64,000 nt of DNA, taken from assembly GCF_003946605.1 (NCBI RefSeq), contig NZ_RHOQ01000003.1:62001-126000 (forward strand), read 5' to 3'. The DNA comes from Companilactobacillus baiquanensis. GTDB taxonomy: Bacteria; Bacillota; Bacilli; Lactobacillales; Lactobacillaceae. Positions within the stretch are counted from its first letter, which is position 1, and each line of letters opens with the position of its first letter. This document shows positions 26,841 through 35,668 of this stretch, in pieces. Below the pieces are notes generated by a model. That model was not told the DNA's origin. It did not search any database and was given only the letters and a program-made list of their open reading frames with translations. The position numbers and the translations under genes are program-made.

Positions 26841-27530
26841 ATGTCAAAATTAGTTTTCATTCGTCACGGACAAAGTGAATGGAATTTATCAAACCAATTT
26901 ACTGGCTGGGTTGACGTTGACCTTAGTGAAGAAGGCGTTAAGCAAGCACAAAATGCTGGTAAACTTCTTAAAGAAGCCGGAATTGAATTCGACCAAGCAT
27001 ATACATCAGTATTGACACGTGCTATCAAGACATTGCACTATGCTCTTGAAGGCTGTGACCAACTATGGATCCCTGAAACAAAGACATGGAGACTTAACGA
27101 ACGTCACTATGGCGCTTTGCAAGGATTAAACAAGAAAGAAACAGCTGAAAAATATGGTGATGAACAAGTTCATATCTGGAGACGTTCATATGATACTTTG
27201 CCACCATTATTGAAAGCTACAGACGAAGGTTCAGCAGCTAATGACCGTCGTTATGCAAACCTTGACCCAAGAATCGTTCCAGGTGGTGAAAACCTTAAAG
27301 TTACTTTGGAACGTGTAATTCCATTCTGGGAAGACGAAATCGCTCCTAAGTTGCTAGATGGCAAGAACGTTATCATCGCAGCTCACGGTAACTCACTACG
27401 TGCTTTGACTAAGTACATCGAAAACATCAGTGATGCTGACATCATGGATGTTGAAATGGCTACTGGTGAACCAGTTGTCTATGATTTGGATGATAAGCTA
27501 CAAGTTGTAAGTAAGAAGAAGTTGAACTAA
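26841..27530 (+). CDS. gpmA: 2,3-bisphosphoglycerate-dependent phosphoglycerate mutase
   Basis: ATG 26841 follows AAAAGAGGA. The 229-residue protein has the phosphohistidine motif [10 protein letters not shown] (RHG at 8-10), plus [15 protein letters not shown] and [10 protein letters not shown]. It interconverts 3- and 2-phosphoglycerate in glycolysis through a phospho-His intermediate. Length is normal for the family and codon use is strongly biased, as expected for an abundant glycolytic enzyme. Confidence 0.98.
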   Translation: MSKLVFIRHGQSEWNLSNQFTGWVDVDLSEEGVKQAQNAGKLLKEAGIEFDQAYTSVLTRAIKTLHYALEGCDQLWIPETKTWRLNERHYGALQGLNKKETAEKYGDEQVHIWRRSYDTLPPLLKATDEGSAANDRRYANLDPRIVPGGENLKVTLERVIPFWEDEIAPKLLDGKNVIIAAHGNSLRALTKYIENISDADIMDVEMATGEPVVYDLDDKLQVVSKKKLN

Positions 27531-27866
27531 TTTTAGAAATGCTTAGTGACTTTGTCACTTAGAATATCTTATGGGGCAGCCTTGGGTTGCCATATTCCAT
27601 TAGTCTAATGAAAATACGACCGCACAATTTTGTGTTTGGTCGTATTTTTTTGTTTCCTTAAGACGTTGCGGATACCGTTTGGATTTTATACATTAGATAT
27701 GGATCTCATTACCATACGTTTCGTAATGACTGTGGAAGATACAAAAAAATTGATCAGAACATTTGTCTGATTCCATTATTATTCTGAAAAATAATTTGAA
27801 TTCGAAAAAGTATAAAGTATCATTGTATAATGAATAATAATATTTTCTGGTAGGTGTTTATAATAT
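27531..27866. other. 336-bp gap: terminator and probable promoter, no gene seen
   Basis: It holds a small hairpin (AGTGAC/GTCACT, about 27543-27560) and the gpmA-side terminator at 27612-27651. A TATAAT (about 27825-27830) is well placed to be the -10 of the downstream pair. No other structure or coding frame was supported. Confidence 0.6.
27612..27651 (+). terminator. Rho-independent terminator
   Basis: AAATACGACC (27612) pairs with GGTCGTATTT (27638), inner CACA/TGTG, then T8. Confidence 0.9.
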
Positions 27867-28307
27867 ATGGATCTTAAAAGTCTTTCTGAAGACCAAGTTC
27901 AAAGGTTGTTACAATCTCTAAAGAAGTGTGTAAAGGCAATCCCAAATGATACTCCAATCATTGGAAGAATTAAGGATGATACCCCAGTCGTTGATTTTGA
28001 AAATCATATTGAGTATATTTTACATAGATATAGAAACAATATTGATAATACTAGATTTAGTTTGCATATACGATTTAAAGAAACTAATGAACAACTTATT
28101 AGGGTAGATATAAATAATGGAACACATATTAATCCAGACGGAGAAAAGATTCATCAGAATCATATGCACATTTATAAATATATTGATGGGCTAAGAAAAG
28201 ATTCGTATGCGCATGACTTGCCAGATGAAATAAATGATATTGAAAGTTTGTTTTCGACTTTAGTACAATTCCTCGAGTATAGTAATACTGAAGACTATCC
28301 AAATTAA
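27867..28307 (+). CDS. DUF6978-like protein (146 aa)
   Basis: ATG 27867 is preceded by a GGTAGGTG-like ribosome site. The 146-residue protein is soluble and charged. It has a central strand-rich part (TRFSLHIRFKETNEQLIRVD, about 71-90) followed by NGTHINPDGEKIHQNHMHIY with several histidines (about 92-112). This matches my recollection of the DUF6978 family, which is often encoded directly ahead of DUF1828/DUF1829 proteins, as here. Cellular role unknown; two-gene accessory modules of this kind are typical of toxin-antitoxin or defence loci, but nothing in the sequence proves that. Confidence 0.65.
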   Translation: MDLKSLSEDQVQRLLQSLKKCVKAIPNDTPIIGRIKDDTPVVDFENHIEYILHRYRNNIDNTRFSLHIRFKETNEQLIRVDINNGTHINPDGEKIHQNHMHIYKYIDGLRKDSYAHDLPDEINDIESLFSTLVQFLEYSNTEDYPN

Positions 28308-28326
28308 TTGAAAGGAGGTGTTTATT

Positions 28327-29115
28327 TTGAAAGAAGGTTTAGATACTTTAATTTTGGAGAAGGAAGTAAAAGATTTTTACAATAAAAGTTTCTCATTCAG
28401 TAGACTTAACACCTCTTATATCAGAATAGATACTCCTTTTTTAGATAGGCATAATGATTCCCTGATTCTGTATGCTATAAAAAGTAGTAATGGTATAAGG
28501 TTAACTGATGGTGGCTATGTTTTGGATGATTTAGAATCTGAGGGAATAAAGATCATGCGTTCCAAAAAACGTAGACAAATTTTAGAAACCCAATTGAAGT
28601 CATATGCGGTTAATTTAGATGAAAATAATAATGAATTATATATAGAAACTAAAAGTACAGCGGGATTTCCGAGGGCACAGAACTTTTTGATCCAGGCAAT
28701 GCTATTTATCAATGATATGTTTATGCTATCTGATTCAAATATTAATGACATATTTAAAAATGAAATTGCTAGGTTCTTTGAAGACAATGATATCCGTGTA
28801 TTACAGGATCCAACATTTGTTAGTAATTCTGGTATGACGCATAAATATGATTTTACGATTGCAGGAATTAAGAATATACCTGATAAACTTATTAAGACTA
28901 TGAATTCACCTCGAAATGAATATTACGCTAAGGCACTGGCAACAGATGTCAGGTTAACTAAGAGTGTTTTAAAGCGAAAAACTAAATTTTACACATTTAT
29001 TAATGACAATGAAAAAAGTATTGATGCGAATATTATTTCCCTATTTGATAGTGAAGATATTAAAACAATACCTTATACTAAGCGCAATGATTTTATCGAA
29101 GAATTAGCTGAATGA
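28327..29115 (+). CDS. DUF1828/DUF1829-domain protein (262 aa)
   Basis: TTG 28327 is preferred: the GTG at 28318 is part of the AAAGGAGGTG ribosome site itself, which lies eight to nine bases before the TTG. An N-terminal DUF1828-like domain (about 15-105) has the DTPFLDRHNDSLILYAI and LTDGGYVLDDLE motifs. A C-terminal DUF1829-like domain (about 140-260) includes SNSGMTHKYDFTIAG. It forms a two-gene unit with the preceding DUF6978-like gene (19-bp gap). Biochemical function unknown; strand-and-Asp patterns recall nuclease-like folds but no catalytic set can be fixed by eye. Confidence 0.75.
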   Translation: MKEGLDTLILEKEVKDFYNKSFSFSRLNTSYIRIDTPFLDRHNDSLILYAIKSSNGIRLTDGGYVLDDLESEGIKIMRSKKRRQILETQLKSYAVNLDENNNELYIETKSTAGFPRAQNFLIQAMLFINDMFMLSDSNINDIFKNEIARFFEDNDIRVLQDPTFVSNSGMTHKYDFTIAGIKNIPDKLIKTMNSPRNEYYAKALATDVRLTKSVLKRKTKFYTFINDNEKSIDANIISLFDSEDIKTIPYTKRNDFIEELAE

Positions 29116-29316
29116 TAAATAACATTATCAATTAATACCCTGACAGTGCCAAGTACCAATACAACTAAAAATATCAAATTGATGAAATTCTTTAGTCTAT
29201 TACCACATCAGAAATGATGTGGTTTTTTGTTTATCTTAAAATGAAATCATAACTAACTTCTTTAAATCCAAAAAGGGTATGATATAACCCATAAACGTAC
29301 CAACAGGGAGAAAAAA

Positions 29317-31236
29317 ATGAGTCTATTTTTCGGTATTATGATCATGCTTTTAGCGGTCGTACCCGCACAAATGCTATTTCAAAGATTTCCTAAAGTTCCA
29401 CTAGCTTTTTATCAAATTGGGATCGGACTTTTACTGTCGTTTTTCCCACTTTATTCAGACTTTGAATTTCCACCAGAGGTCTTTTTATTAGTGGTTATTT
29501 CGACTTTAATGTTCAGTGATAGTCGGAAAATTAATTTGGGGGAATTCTCATATTCGTTAAGACCCACTTTATCGTTGGCGATAAACTTAGTTATCATGTC
29601 AATTCTTATTGTAGGGGCCTTGGCACACTTTATAACACCGGCATTAACTTGGTTTGGCGGTTTTATGCTGGCGGCAATATTATCACCGACTGATGCGGTT
29701 GCTTATAAGTCAATTACAGCTGCAGTTGAATTACCTGCGGGGGTTGATAGCGCCTTAGAAAACGAATCATTATTAAATGATGCTTCGGGTTTGGTGGCTT
29801 TCAATCTAGCTGCAGCAACTTTAGCAACGGGACATTTTTCGGTTGTTCAAGGAGTGGGGAATTTCTTATATGTCTTCATCGGCGGGATCGTGATGGGATT
29901 TTTACTTGGCTGGGTATTTATGTTCAGCCGTCGTTTGATGATCACTCACGAGATGAATATTAATGCTGTCATTGTTCCGTATATTTTAGCGGTCCCTTAT
30001 ATCATTTATTTTGTTGCCGAAGAATTGGGGATGTCTGGTATTTTAGCAGTTGTTGCCGCGGGATTATTGCGTACTTGGGAGCAGAAGAATTGGCAATTGA
30101 CTACTGCTAGGATTCAAGATGCTACATTTTCGATCGAGAATATTATCAGTGAGGTTTTAAATGGGTTGGTCTTTGTTATTTTAGGTATCAACTTGCCCAA
30201 GATTATTCGTCAGTCTTTTGATGTTCACGTTCACTTTGGACTATTGCTTCTTATTGCCTTGAGCTTGTACTTAACTTTAGGAATATTGAGATTCATCTGG
30301 TTTTATTTTCGCATGGTTAAAATTAACGAATCACCGAATGATAATCATTTGATCAATAGTCTTTTAGCGAGTGTTAATGGGGTCCATGGAACGGTTACAT
30401 TGATGATGGCGCTATCAATTCCAACTACCTTAAAAAGTGTTCCGACCAATTTGCGTGCGGCCATAATTTTAATAACCGTTATGGTAATTATGTTAAGTAT
30501 GTTGATACCAATATTCATAACGCCGTTATTATTACCAACTATGGATAAAAAGATACTTGAAGATTCTGAAAAATTTTGGAATCAGATGGTCGATGATATG
30601 TTGATAAGTGTCAGAGATAGCGAGCTTGATCCATATATTAAAAACTATGTTACGCCCATATTAGTTACTCAAAGACGGCTCTTGGGGATGAACCAGAAAA
30701 AACTGAATAGTCTTTATCGTCAAACTTTAAAAATTGAAAAACAAGCAACTGATGAATTAATTAAAGCTGGAAAAATTTCTAAGCAGGTTGCCACTTTTCA
30801 TTCTGATGTAGTAGTAAGAGATGTTTTGAACCAGCCGCTTAGACCATGGAACGCGCTGATTTATTGGATAAAGGTGTTGATCAGTAGTCATAGTCGAGTT
30901 GAATCAACAGAATCACAAAGAGAAATTGAAAGAGCAATTATTGAAGATGAGGTTTATTTACCAATTATGAATTTCTTAAATCAGCGGGATTCAACACATA
31001 AACAAGTTGAAATAAATACTCTAGCGAGGATTTACTCTACAAGACATGATGAGGTTATTTCAGAAGAAATGATCAATATAGAACGGTATCATGTGTTGCA
31101 ATTATTTAAACAGGAAATGGATTATATGAGGGAAATGTACCTGAATGAAGAGATAACACTGCAACAAAGTCGAACTTTCATGTATGACATTAGTTTACAA
31201 CAGACAATTTATATTAAACGTCATTTTTCTGAATAG
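29317..31236 (+). CDS. CPA1-family Na+/H+ antiporter
   Basis: ATG 29317 follows AGGGAG. The 639-residue protein has about twelve membrane segments in residues 1-405, with the CPA1 hallmarks LSPTDAVAYKS (about 122-132) and ENESLLNDASGLVAFN (about 145-160). A ~230-residue hydrophilic C-terminal regulatory tail follows. It exchanges monovalent cations for protons across the membrane and serves pH and salt homeostasis. The last 63 bp of the gene, up to the stop, recur exactly at 33032-33094. Confidence 0.92.
   Translation: MSLFFGIMIMLLAVVPAQMLFQRFPKVPLAFYQIGIGLLLSFFPLYSDFEFPPEVFLLVVISTLMFSDSRKINLGEFSYSLRPTLSLAINLVIMSILIVGALAHFITPALTWFGGFMLAAILSPTDAVAYKSITAAVELPAGVDSALENESLLNDASGLVAFNLAAATLATGHFSVVQGVGNFLYVFIGGIVMGFLLGWVFMFSRRLMITHEMNINAVIVPYILAVPYIIYFVAEELGMSGILAVVAAGLLRTWEQKNWQLTTARIQDATFSIENIISEVLNGLVFVILGINLPKIIRQSFDVHVHFGLLLLIALSLYLTLGILRFIWFYFRMVKINESPNDNHLINSLLASVNGVHGTVTLMMALSIPTTLKSVPTNLRAAIILITVMVIMLSMLIPIFITPLLLPTMDKKILEDSEKFWNQMVDDMLISVRDSELDPYIKNYVTPILVTQRRLLGMNQKKLNSLYRQTLKIEKQATDELIKAGKISKQVATFHSDVVVRDVLNQPLRPWNALIYWIKVLISSHSRVESTESQREIERAIIEDEVYLPIMNFLNQRDSTHKQVEINTLARIYSTRHDEVISEEMINIERYHVLQLFKQEMDYMREMYLNEEITLQQSRTFMYDISLQQTIYIKRHFSE
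31173..31235 (+). repeat. 63-bp direct repeat, left copy (3' end of antiporter gene)
   Basis: Begins AACTTTCATGTATGAC and ends TTTTTCTGAATA. It is identical, base for base, to 33032-33094. The next base gives stop TAG here and TAA in the right copy. Confidence 0.95.
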
Positions 31237-31350
31237 AATCTTCAGTCATATACAACCCATAAATGATGAGTTGAAAAGTATTTCCTACTTTAGGTGCTAA
31301 CCCAAACTTAGGAATGCACATGATATAATTGCTAAGAATTGAAAGTTGTA

Positions 31351-31506
31351 ATAAGGTTTATAAAAATCAATAAGTCTCGATAAGTTGCAATAAGTCTCGA
31401 TAAGTTGCAATAAGTCTTATAAAAATTAATAAGTCTCGATAAGTTGTAATAAGGTTTATAAAAATCAATAAGTCTCGATAAGTTGCAATAAGTCTTATAA
31501 AAAACA
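31351..31506. repeat. Tandem array of eight 19-20-bp units with 10-bp inner period
   Basis: Units begin at 31351, 31370, 31390, 31410, 31429, 31449, 31468 and 31488. The main unit is ATAAGTCTCGATAAGTTGCA, internally ATAAGTCTCG plus ATAAGTTGCA. The variant is ATAAGTCTTATAAAAATTA or ATAAGGTTTATAAAAATCA. The ATAAG core recurs once per helical turn. Units 1-2 recur as units 6-7, a higher-order duplication. It lies in the 324-bp gap before the AlbA_2 gene and so covers its promoter region. Confidence 0.95.
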
Positions 31507-31560
31507 ATATATTATAGTAGATTTTAATGACTATAAATAATATGGAAAGGAGCGTTTTAA

Positions 31561-33030
31561 TTGATTCCTAATAATATTCAGAAGGAAATTAAAGAGGGTA
31601 AAGAAAACAAGTTTATTGAATTCAAAGCTGCTCAGGGACGTGACAGACTAGGTGAGATTCCCAAGGATGTTTATGAAACAGTATGCTCTTTTTCTAATCG
31701 TTATGGAGGAAATATATATTTCGGTATTCAGGATGATGGAACTATTTTGGGTATTTCATCTACAAGAATTAATGAAATGATAAAAAATTTTGTTACAGTA
31801 ATTCAATCTGGAAAAAAGATAACCCCACCACTATATTTGGACGTTGATAAATATGAAATTGAGGGGAAAAATGTTTTACATGTATTTGTACCAAATAGTT
31901 CTCAAGTACATCGAATGAACGGACAGATTATTTTTGATCGTAATAATGATTCTGATATTGATATTACTAATAACACGAACCTTGTCCAACAGATGTATAC
32001 CAGAAAACAATCTGAATATACTGAAAACAAAATATATCCTTATATTCAAGTAGAAGATTTCAAACATGAATTGATTGAATATATTAGGAAAATCAGTGTT
32101 AGTGGGAATGGTGAATTGAATCTCACCGGTAAAACTGATTTAGAAATTTTGAAGAGTTTATCTATGTATCGTAAAGACTATCTTACAGGGGAAGAGGGCT
32201 TTACACTAGCCGGAGTACTAACATTTGGAAAAGATGAAGTTATCCGTGGGATAATACCCTATTTTGCTATCGATGTATTAATAAGAATTGATGATAATGA
32301 AAGGTATGATGATCGCTTACGAATTTCAACGAATCTTATCGATAGTTATTCAAAAATTATGGATTTTATTTCTAAACACATCAATAATCCATTTTATTTG
32401 AAAAAGGATAAAAGAATTGAAATAAGGGATATTCTTTTTAGAGAAATAATAGTGAATATGTTGGTTCATCGTGAGTATTCTAATCCTTTCGTATCAAGAA
32501 TAGAGGTTACCAGAAAGGATATTACTATTGAAAATGCAAATAAGCCAGTACATCCAGGTAAGCTGAAACGTGGAGAAATAAGACCATATCCTAAGAATCC
32601 AAATATTGCCAGAATTTTCCATATGATTGGACTTGTTGATGAAATTGGTTCAGGTGTAGGTAAAATATTTGATCTGGCACCTATATTACTTGGTGGAGAA
32701 CCTATCATTGATAATGAAGATCATTTCACTGTAACGTTGCCTATTACAGGGAACGGTTTAAGTAATCTTTCAAATCAAACGGCCATCAATTATTTCGATA
32801 ATTCTCAATATTCACTTACTACGGAACAGTTAAATGTATTAAAAATTTTAACTAGTCCAATGTCTGCTAAAGAAATATACAATTTATCTGAATATAAAAA
32901 TAAGGGTAATATAAATAGTTATCGAGTAAGTGTTATAAATGTCTTATTAGAGAAGGGGTTGATCCAACGTACTATCCCTGATAAACCTAGAAGTTCGAAT
33001 CAAAAATATTATAGAAATATAACACAGTAG
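31561..33030 (+). CDS. AlbA_2 / RecG-like transcriptional regulator-type ATPase (Schlafen AlbA_2 family)
   Basis: TTG 31561 follows AAAGGAGC. The 489-residue protein starts with an AlbA_2 (Schlafen-like, putative nucleic-acid-binding) domain at about 1-120 (EGKENKFIEFKAA, FSNRYGGNIYFGIQDDGTILG). It continues with the RecG-like C-terminal ATPase-type region (REIIVNMLVHREYSNP, NANKPVHPGKLKRGEIRPYP, PNIARIFHMIGLVDEIGSGVGKI, by position about 295-390) and ends in a winged-helix-like segment. Such proteins occur in accessory regions and some in defence loci; the exact activity is not established. The gene with its repeat array lies between two 63-bp copies of the antiporter 3' end, a strong sign of acquisition. 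Confidence 0.82.
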   Translation: MIPNNIQKEIKEGKENKFIEFKAAQGRDRLGEIPKDVYETVCSFSNRYGGNIYFGIQDDGTILGISSTRINEMIKNFVTVIQSGKKITPPLYLDVDKYEIEGKNVLHVFVPNSSQVHRMNGQIIFDRNNDSDIDITNNTNLVQQMYTRKQSEYTENKIYPYIQVEDFKHELIEYIRKISVSGNGELNLTGKTDLEILKSLSMYRKDYLTGEEGFTLAGVLTFGKDEVIRGIIPYFAIDVLIRIDDNERYDDRLRISTNLIDSYSKIMDFISKHINNPFYLKKDKRIEIRDILFREIIVNMLVHREYSNPFVSRIEVTRKDITIENANKPVHPGKLKRGEIRPYPKNPNIARIFHMIGLVDEIGSGVGKIFDLAPILLGGEPIIDNEDHFTVTLPITGNGLSNLSNQTAINYFDNSQYSLTTEQLNVLKILTSPMSAKEIYNLSEYKNKGNINSYRVSVINVLLEKGLIQRTIPDKPRSSNQKYYRNITQ

Positions 33031-33031
33031 A

Positions 33032-33094
33032 AACTTTCATGTATGACATTAGTTTACAACAGACAATTTATATTAAACGTCATTTTTCTGAATA
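33032..33094 (+). repeat. 63-bp direct repeat, right copy
   Basis: Exact copy of 31173-31235, beginning two bases after the stop of the AlbA_2 gene. It is not part of any intact gene here and is evidently the displaced or duplicated end of the antiporter gene. Confidence 0.95.
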
Positions 33095-33178
33095 AAACAT
33101 CATATTTAAAAAAATATCACTTAAATATAATATCTTTTATTGCACTTTGTTCATCAGTGTTTTACAATTGAGTTGCGA

Positions 33179-33193
33179 ATGAAACCGTTTACA
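33179..33193 (+). promoter_or_regulatory. cre-like site upstream of ppsA
   Basis: ATGAAACCGTTTACA matches the CcpA consensus WTGNAANCGNWNNCW at every position, 45 bp before the ppsA start. Repression of PEP synthase on preferred sugars would make physiological sense. Confidence 0.65.
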
Positions 33194-33237
33194 CAGCGTA
33201 TTTTATTTGTTTTTCAACATTAAAGGGAGGTAATTTC

Positions 33238-35628
33238 ATGAAAGATCGTGATACAGCAAATGTTTTATGGTTCGATGAATTACATCGTCAAGATGTTAAC
33301 TTAGTTGGTGGTAAGTCTTCTTCATTAGGGGAAATGACTTCTTCGATGGATGTGCCAGTACCTTATGGCTTCGCTACTACAGCTAGTGCATACCGCTATT
33401 TTATGGAGACAACAGGTTTAAATGATAAGGTCAATGCCTTACTCAATGGCATGAAGGATTATGAAGATTCAGATGAACTGAGAACAATGTGTAAACAGAT
33501 TCGTGATTTAATCGTTGGAGCAAAGATGCCAGACGATTTAGCAAATGATATTAAAAAAGCCTACGCAGATTTATCCGAAAAAATGGGTCAAGATGATCCA
33601 TTTGTAGCTATTAGATCTTCTGCAACTGCTGAAGATTTACCGGATGCTTCATTTGCAGGTCAACAAGAGTCATATTTAAATATTAAAGGTGCTGATGATG
33701 TAGTTAATCGAGTACAAGAATGTTATGCTTCATTATTTACTGCTCGTGCAACATATTATCGTCATAAACAACAATTCCCATATGAGAAAGTTGCTTTATC
33801 AGCAGCTGTTCAAATGATGGTATTCTCAAAGGCTTCAGGAATTATGTTTTCTGTTGATGTAACAAATGGGGATGATTCCAAGATTATTATTGATGGGATC
33901 CGTGGTTTAGGTGAATATATCGTATTAGGTAAAGTAACACCAAATCATTTTGTTATTGATAAGAAGTCTTTAAAGATCGTTGAAAAAAATGTAGTTAAAC
34001 AAACTATTCAGTTAAATAGAGTTGCTGATGGTGGAACTAAAGAAGAAGCAGTTCCAAAGGAATTACAAGATGAACAAGTTTTAACTGATGAACAAGTAAT
34101 TGAATTAGCCGGTTATGCTAAAAAGATCGAAGAGCATTACGGATGTTATATGGATATGGAATATGCTCTTGATGTAAATACAAATCGTCTTTGGATCGTA
34201 CAGGCTCGTCCAGAAACATATTGGTCACAAAAAGAAAAAGATAACGATACTGATACTGGAGATGATAACGTGGTTGCAGAATCAGATGCTAAAGTTGTTG
34301 TTCGTGGATTGCCAGCAAGTCCTGGTTTAGCTAGTGGAGTTGTACATGTTATTGACGATCCTAAAGATATTGATCAATTTAAGAAGGGCGAGATCTTAGT
34401 TACTTTGATGACTTCTCCTGACTGGGTTCCAGCTATGAAGAAGGCTGCTGCTATTATTACTAATAATGGTGGTATGACATGTCACGCAGCAATTGTTTCT
34501 CGTGAAATGCAGATTCCATGTATTGTTGGTACTACAAGTAAGGGATCATCTGCAACTGATAACTTGAAAAATGGTGACGTAGTAACCGTTGATGCTAAAA
34601 ATGGTGTTGTTTATCAAGGTAAAGTAGAAGGAATCCTTAAAAAATCAGGTTCAGAAAGTCAATCAGTAGTTGCGGCAGAAACATTTGCACCAACAGCAAC
34701 TAGAGTAATGATGAACCTAGGTGATCCAGAATTAGCTGATAAATATTCAACACTTCCAGCAGACGGAATTGGCTTGATGCGTGAAGAATTTATCTGGACA
34801 TCATATATTCATGAACATCCATTATATTTAATTGAGCAAGGACATCCAGAAAAAGTTGTTGATATGCTTTCTGATGGAATTTCAAAAGTTGCCCGTGCTA
34901 TGTCACCAAGACCAGTTGTATTACGTTTATCCGACTTCAAGTCCAGTGAGTATCGTAACCTTAAAGGTGGAGATAAATATGAACCTCATGAACCAGCAGA
35001 CCTACTAGGCTGGCGTGGTGCTTCACGTTATTACGATCCAAAATATATCAATGCCTTCAAACTAGAACTAGAAGCAGTTAAAAAGGTTAGAAATGAATAT
35101 GGATTAACGAATTTAAATATTATGATTCCATTTATTCGTACAGTGGATGAAGCAAGAAAAGTTACTGATATTATTAGAAATCAAGGTTTGGTCAGAGGTG
35201 CAGACTTCAAGATTTATATGATGGCTGAAATTCCTTCAAACATTATCTTGGCTGATCAATTTAACCAGTTCGTTGATGGTTACTCAATTGGATCAAATGA
35301 CTTATCAATGTTGATCTTAGGTTGTGACCGTAATAATGATACAGTTGCTCCATTGTTTGACGAACGTAATTTAGCCGTTAAACGTGCAATTCGTCATCTA
35401 ATTAAGGCAGCACATAAAGATGGCAGAACCGTTTCTATCTGTGGACAAGCTCCTTCAGAATATCCAGAATTTACTAATTTCTTGATTCAAAGTGGAATTG
35501 ACTATGTATCTGTTAACCCTGATATGGTTAAAGAAACAAAACGTAACGTTGCCCACTTTGAACAAAGAATTATGTTGGATAAAGCAACAGGTAATGGTTT
35601 ACAAGATCCAACTAATTATGAGTGGTAA
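33238..35628 (+). CDS. ppsA: Phosphoenolpyruvate synthase (pyruvate, water dikinase)
   Basis: ATG 33238 follows AAGGGAGG. The 796-residue protein has the N-terminal ATP-grasp half (GGKSSSLGEM near 20, FVAIRSSATAEDLPDASFAG near 120). It has the phosphohistidine swivel domain (NNGGMTCHAAIVSRE, His about 416) and the C-terminal PEP-binding TIM barrel (GIGLMREEF, SNDLSMLILGCDRN, VSICGQAPS). It converts pyruvate, ATP and water to PEP, AMP and phosphate, providing a gluconeogenic entry point. Length is normal. The cre-like site upstream suggests catabolite control. It shares a bidirectional terminator with the convergent WxL gene. Confidence 0.96.
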   Translation: MKDRDTANVLWFDELHRQDVNLVGGKSSSLGEMTSSMDVPVPYGFATTASAYRYFMETTGLNDKVNALLNGMKDYEDSDELRTMCKQIRDLIVGAKMPDDLANDIKKAYADLSEKMGQDDPFVAIRSSATAEDLPDASFAGQQESYLNIKGADDVVNRVQECYASLFTARATYYRHKQQFPYEKVALSAAVQMMVFSKASGIMFSVDVTNGDDSKIIIDGIRGLGEYIVLGKVTPNHFVIDKKSLKIVEKNVVKQTIQLNRVADGGTKEEAVPKELQDEQVLTDEQVIELAGYAKKIEEHYGCYMDMEYALDVNTNRLWIVQARPETYWSQKEKDNDTDTGDDNVVAESDAKVVVRGLPASPGLASGVVHVIDDPKDIDQFKKGEILVTLMTSPDWVPAMKKAAAIITNNGGMTCHAAIVSREMQIPCIVGTTSKGSSATDNLKNGDVVTVDAKNGVVYQGKVEGILKKSGSESQSVVAAETFAPTATRVMMNLGDPELADKYSTLPADGIGLMREEFIWTSYIHEHPLYLIEQGHPEKVVDMLSDGISKVARAMSPRPVVLRLSDFKSSEYRNLKGGDKYEPHEPADLLGWRGASRYYDPKYINAFKLELEAVKKVRNEYGLTNLNIMIPFIRTVDEARKVTDIIRNQGLVRGADFKIYMMAEIPSNIILADQFNQFVDGYSIGSNDLSMLILGCDRNNDTVAPLFDERNLAVKRAIRHLIKAAHKDGRTVSICGQAPSEYPEFTNFLIQSGIDYVSVNPDMVKETKRNVAHFEQRIMLDKATGNGLQDPTNYEW

Positions 35629-35634
35629 TAAAAA

Positions 35635-35661
35635 AAATCTCACAAAATGTGAGATTTTTTT
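35635..35661. terminator. Bidirectional terminator
   Basis: AAATCTCAC (35635) / GTGAGATTT (35649) flanked by A8 and T7. It serves ppsA (+) and the WxL gene (-). Confidence 0.9.
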
Positions 35662-35668
35662 GTTTGCT

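Noticed and set aside
31351-31506. Repeat array as a CRISPR
   Set aside because: Units are contiguous 19-20-mers with no unique spacers, and there are no cas genes nearby.
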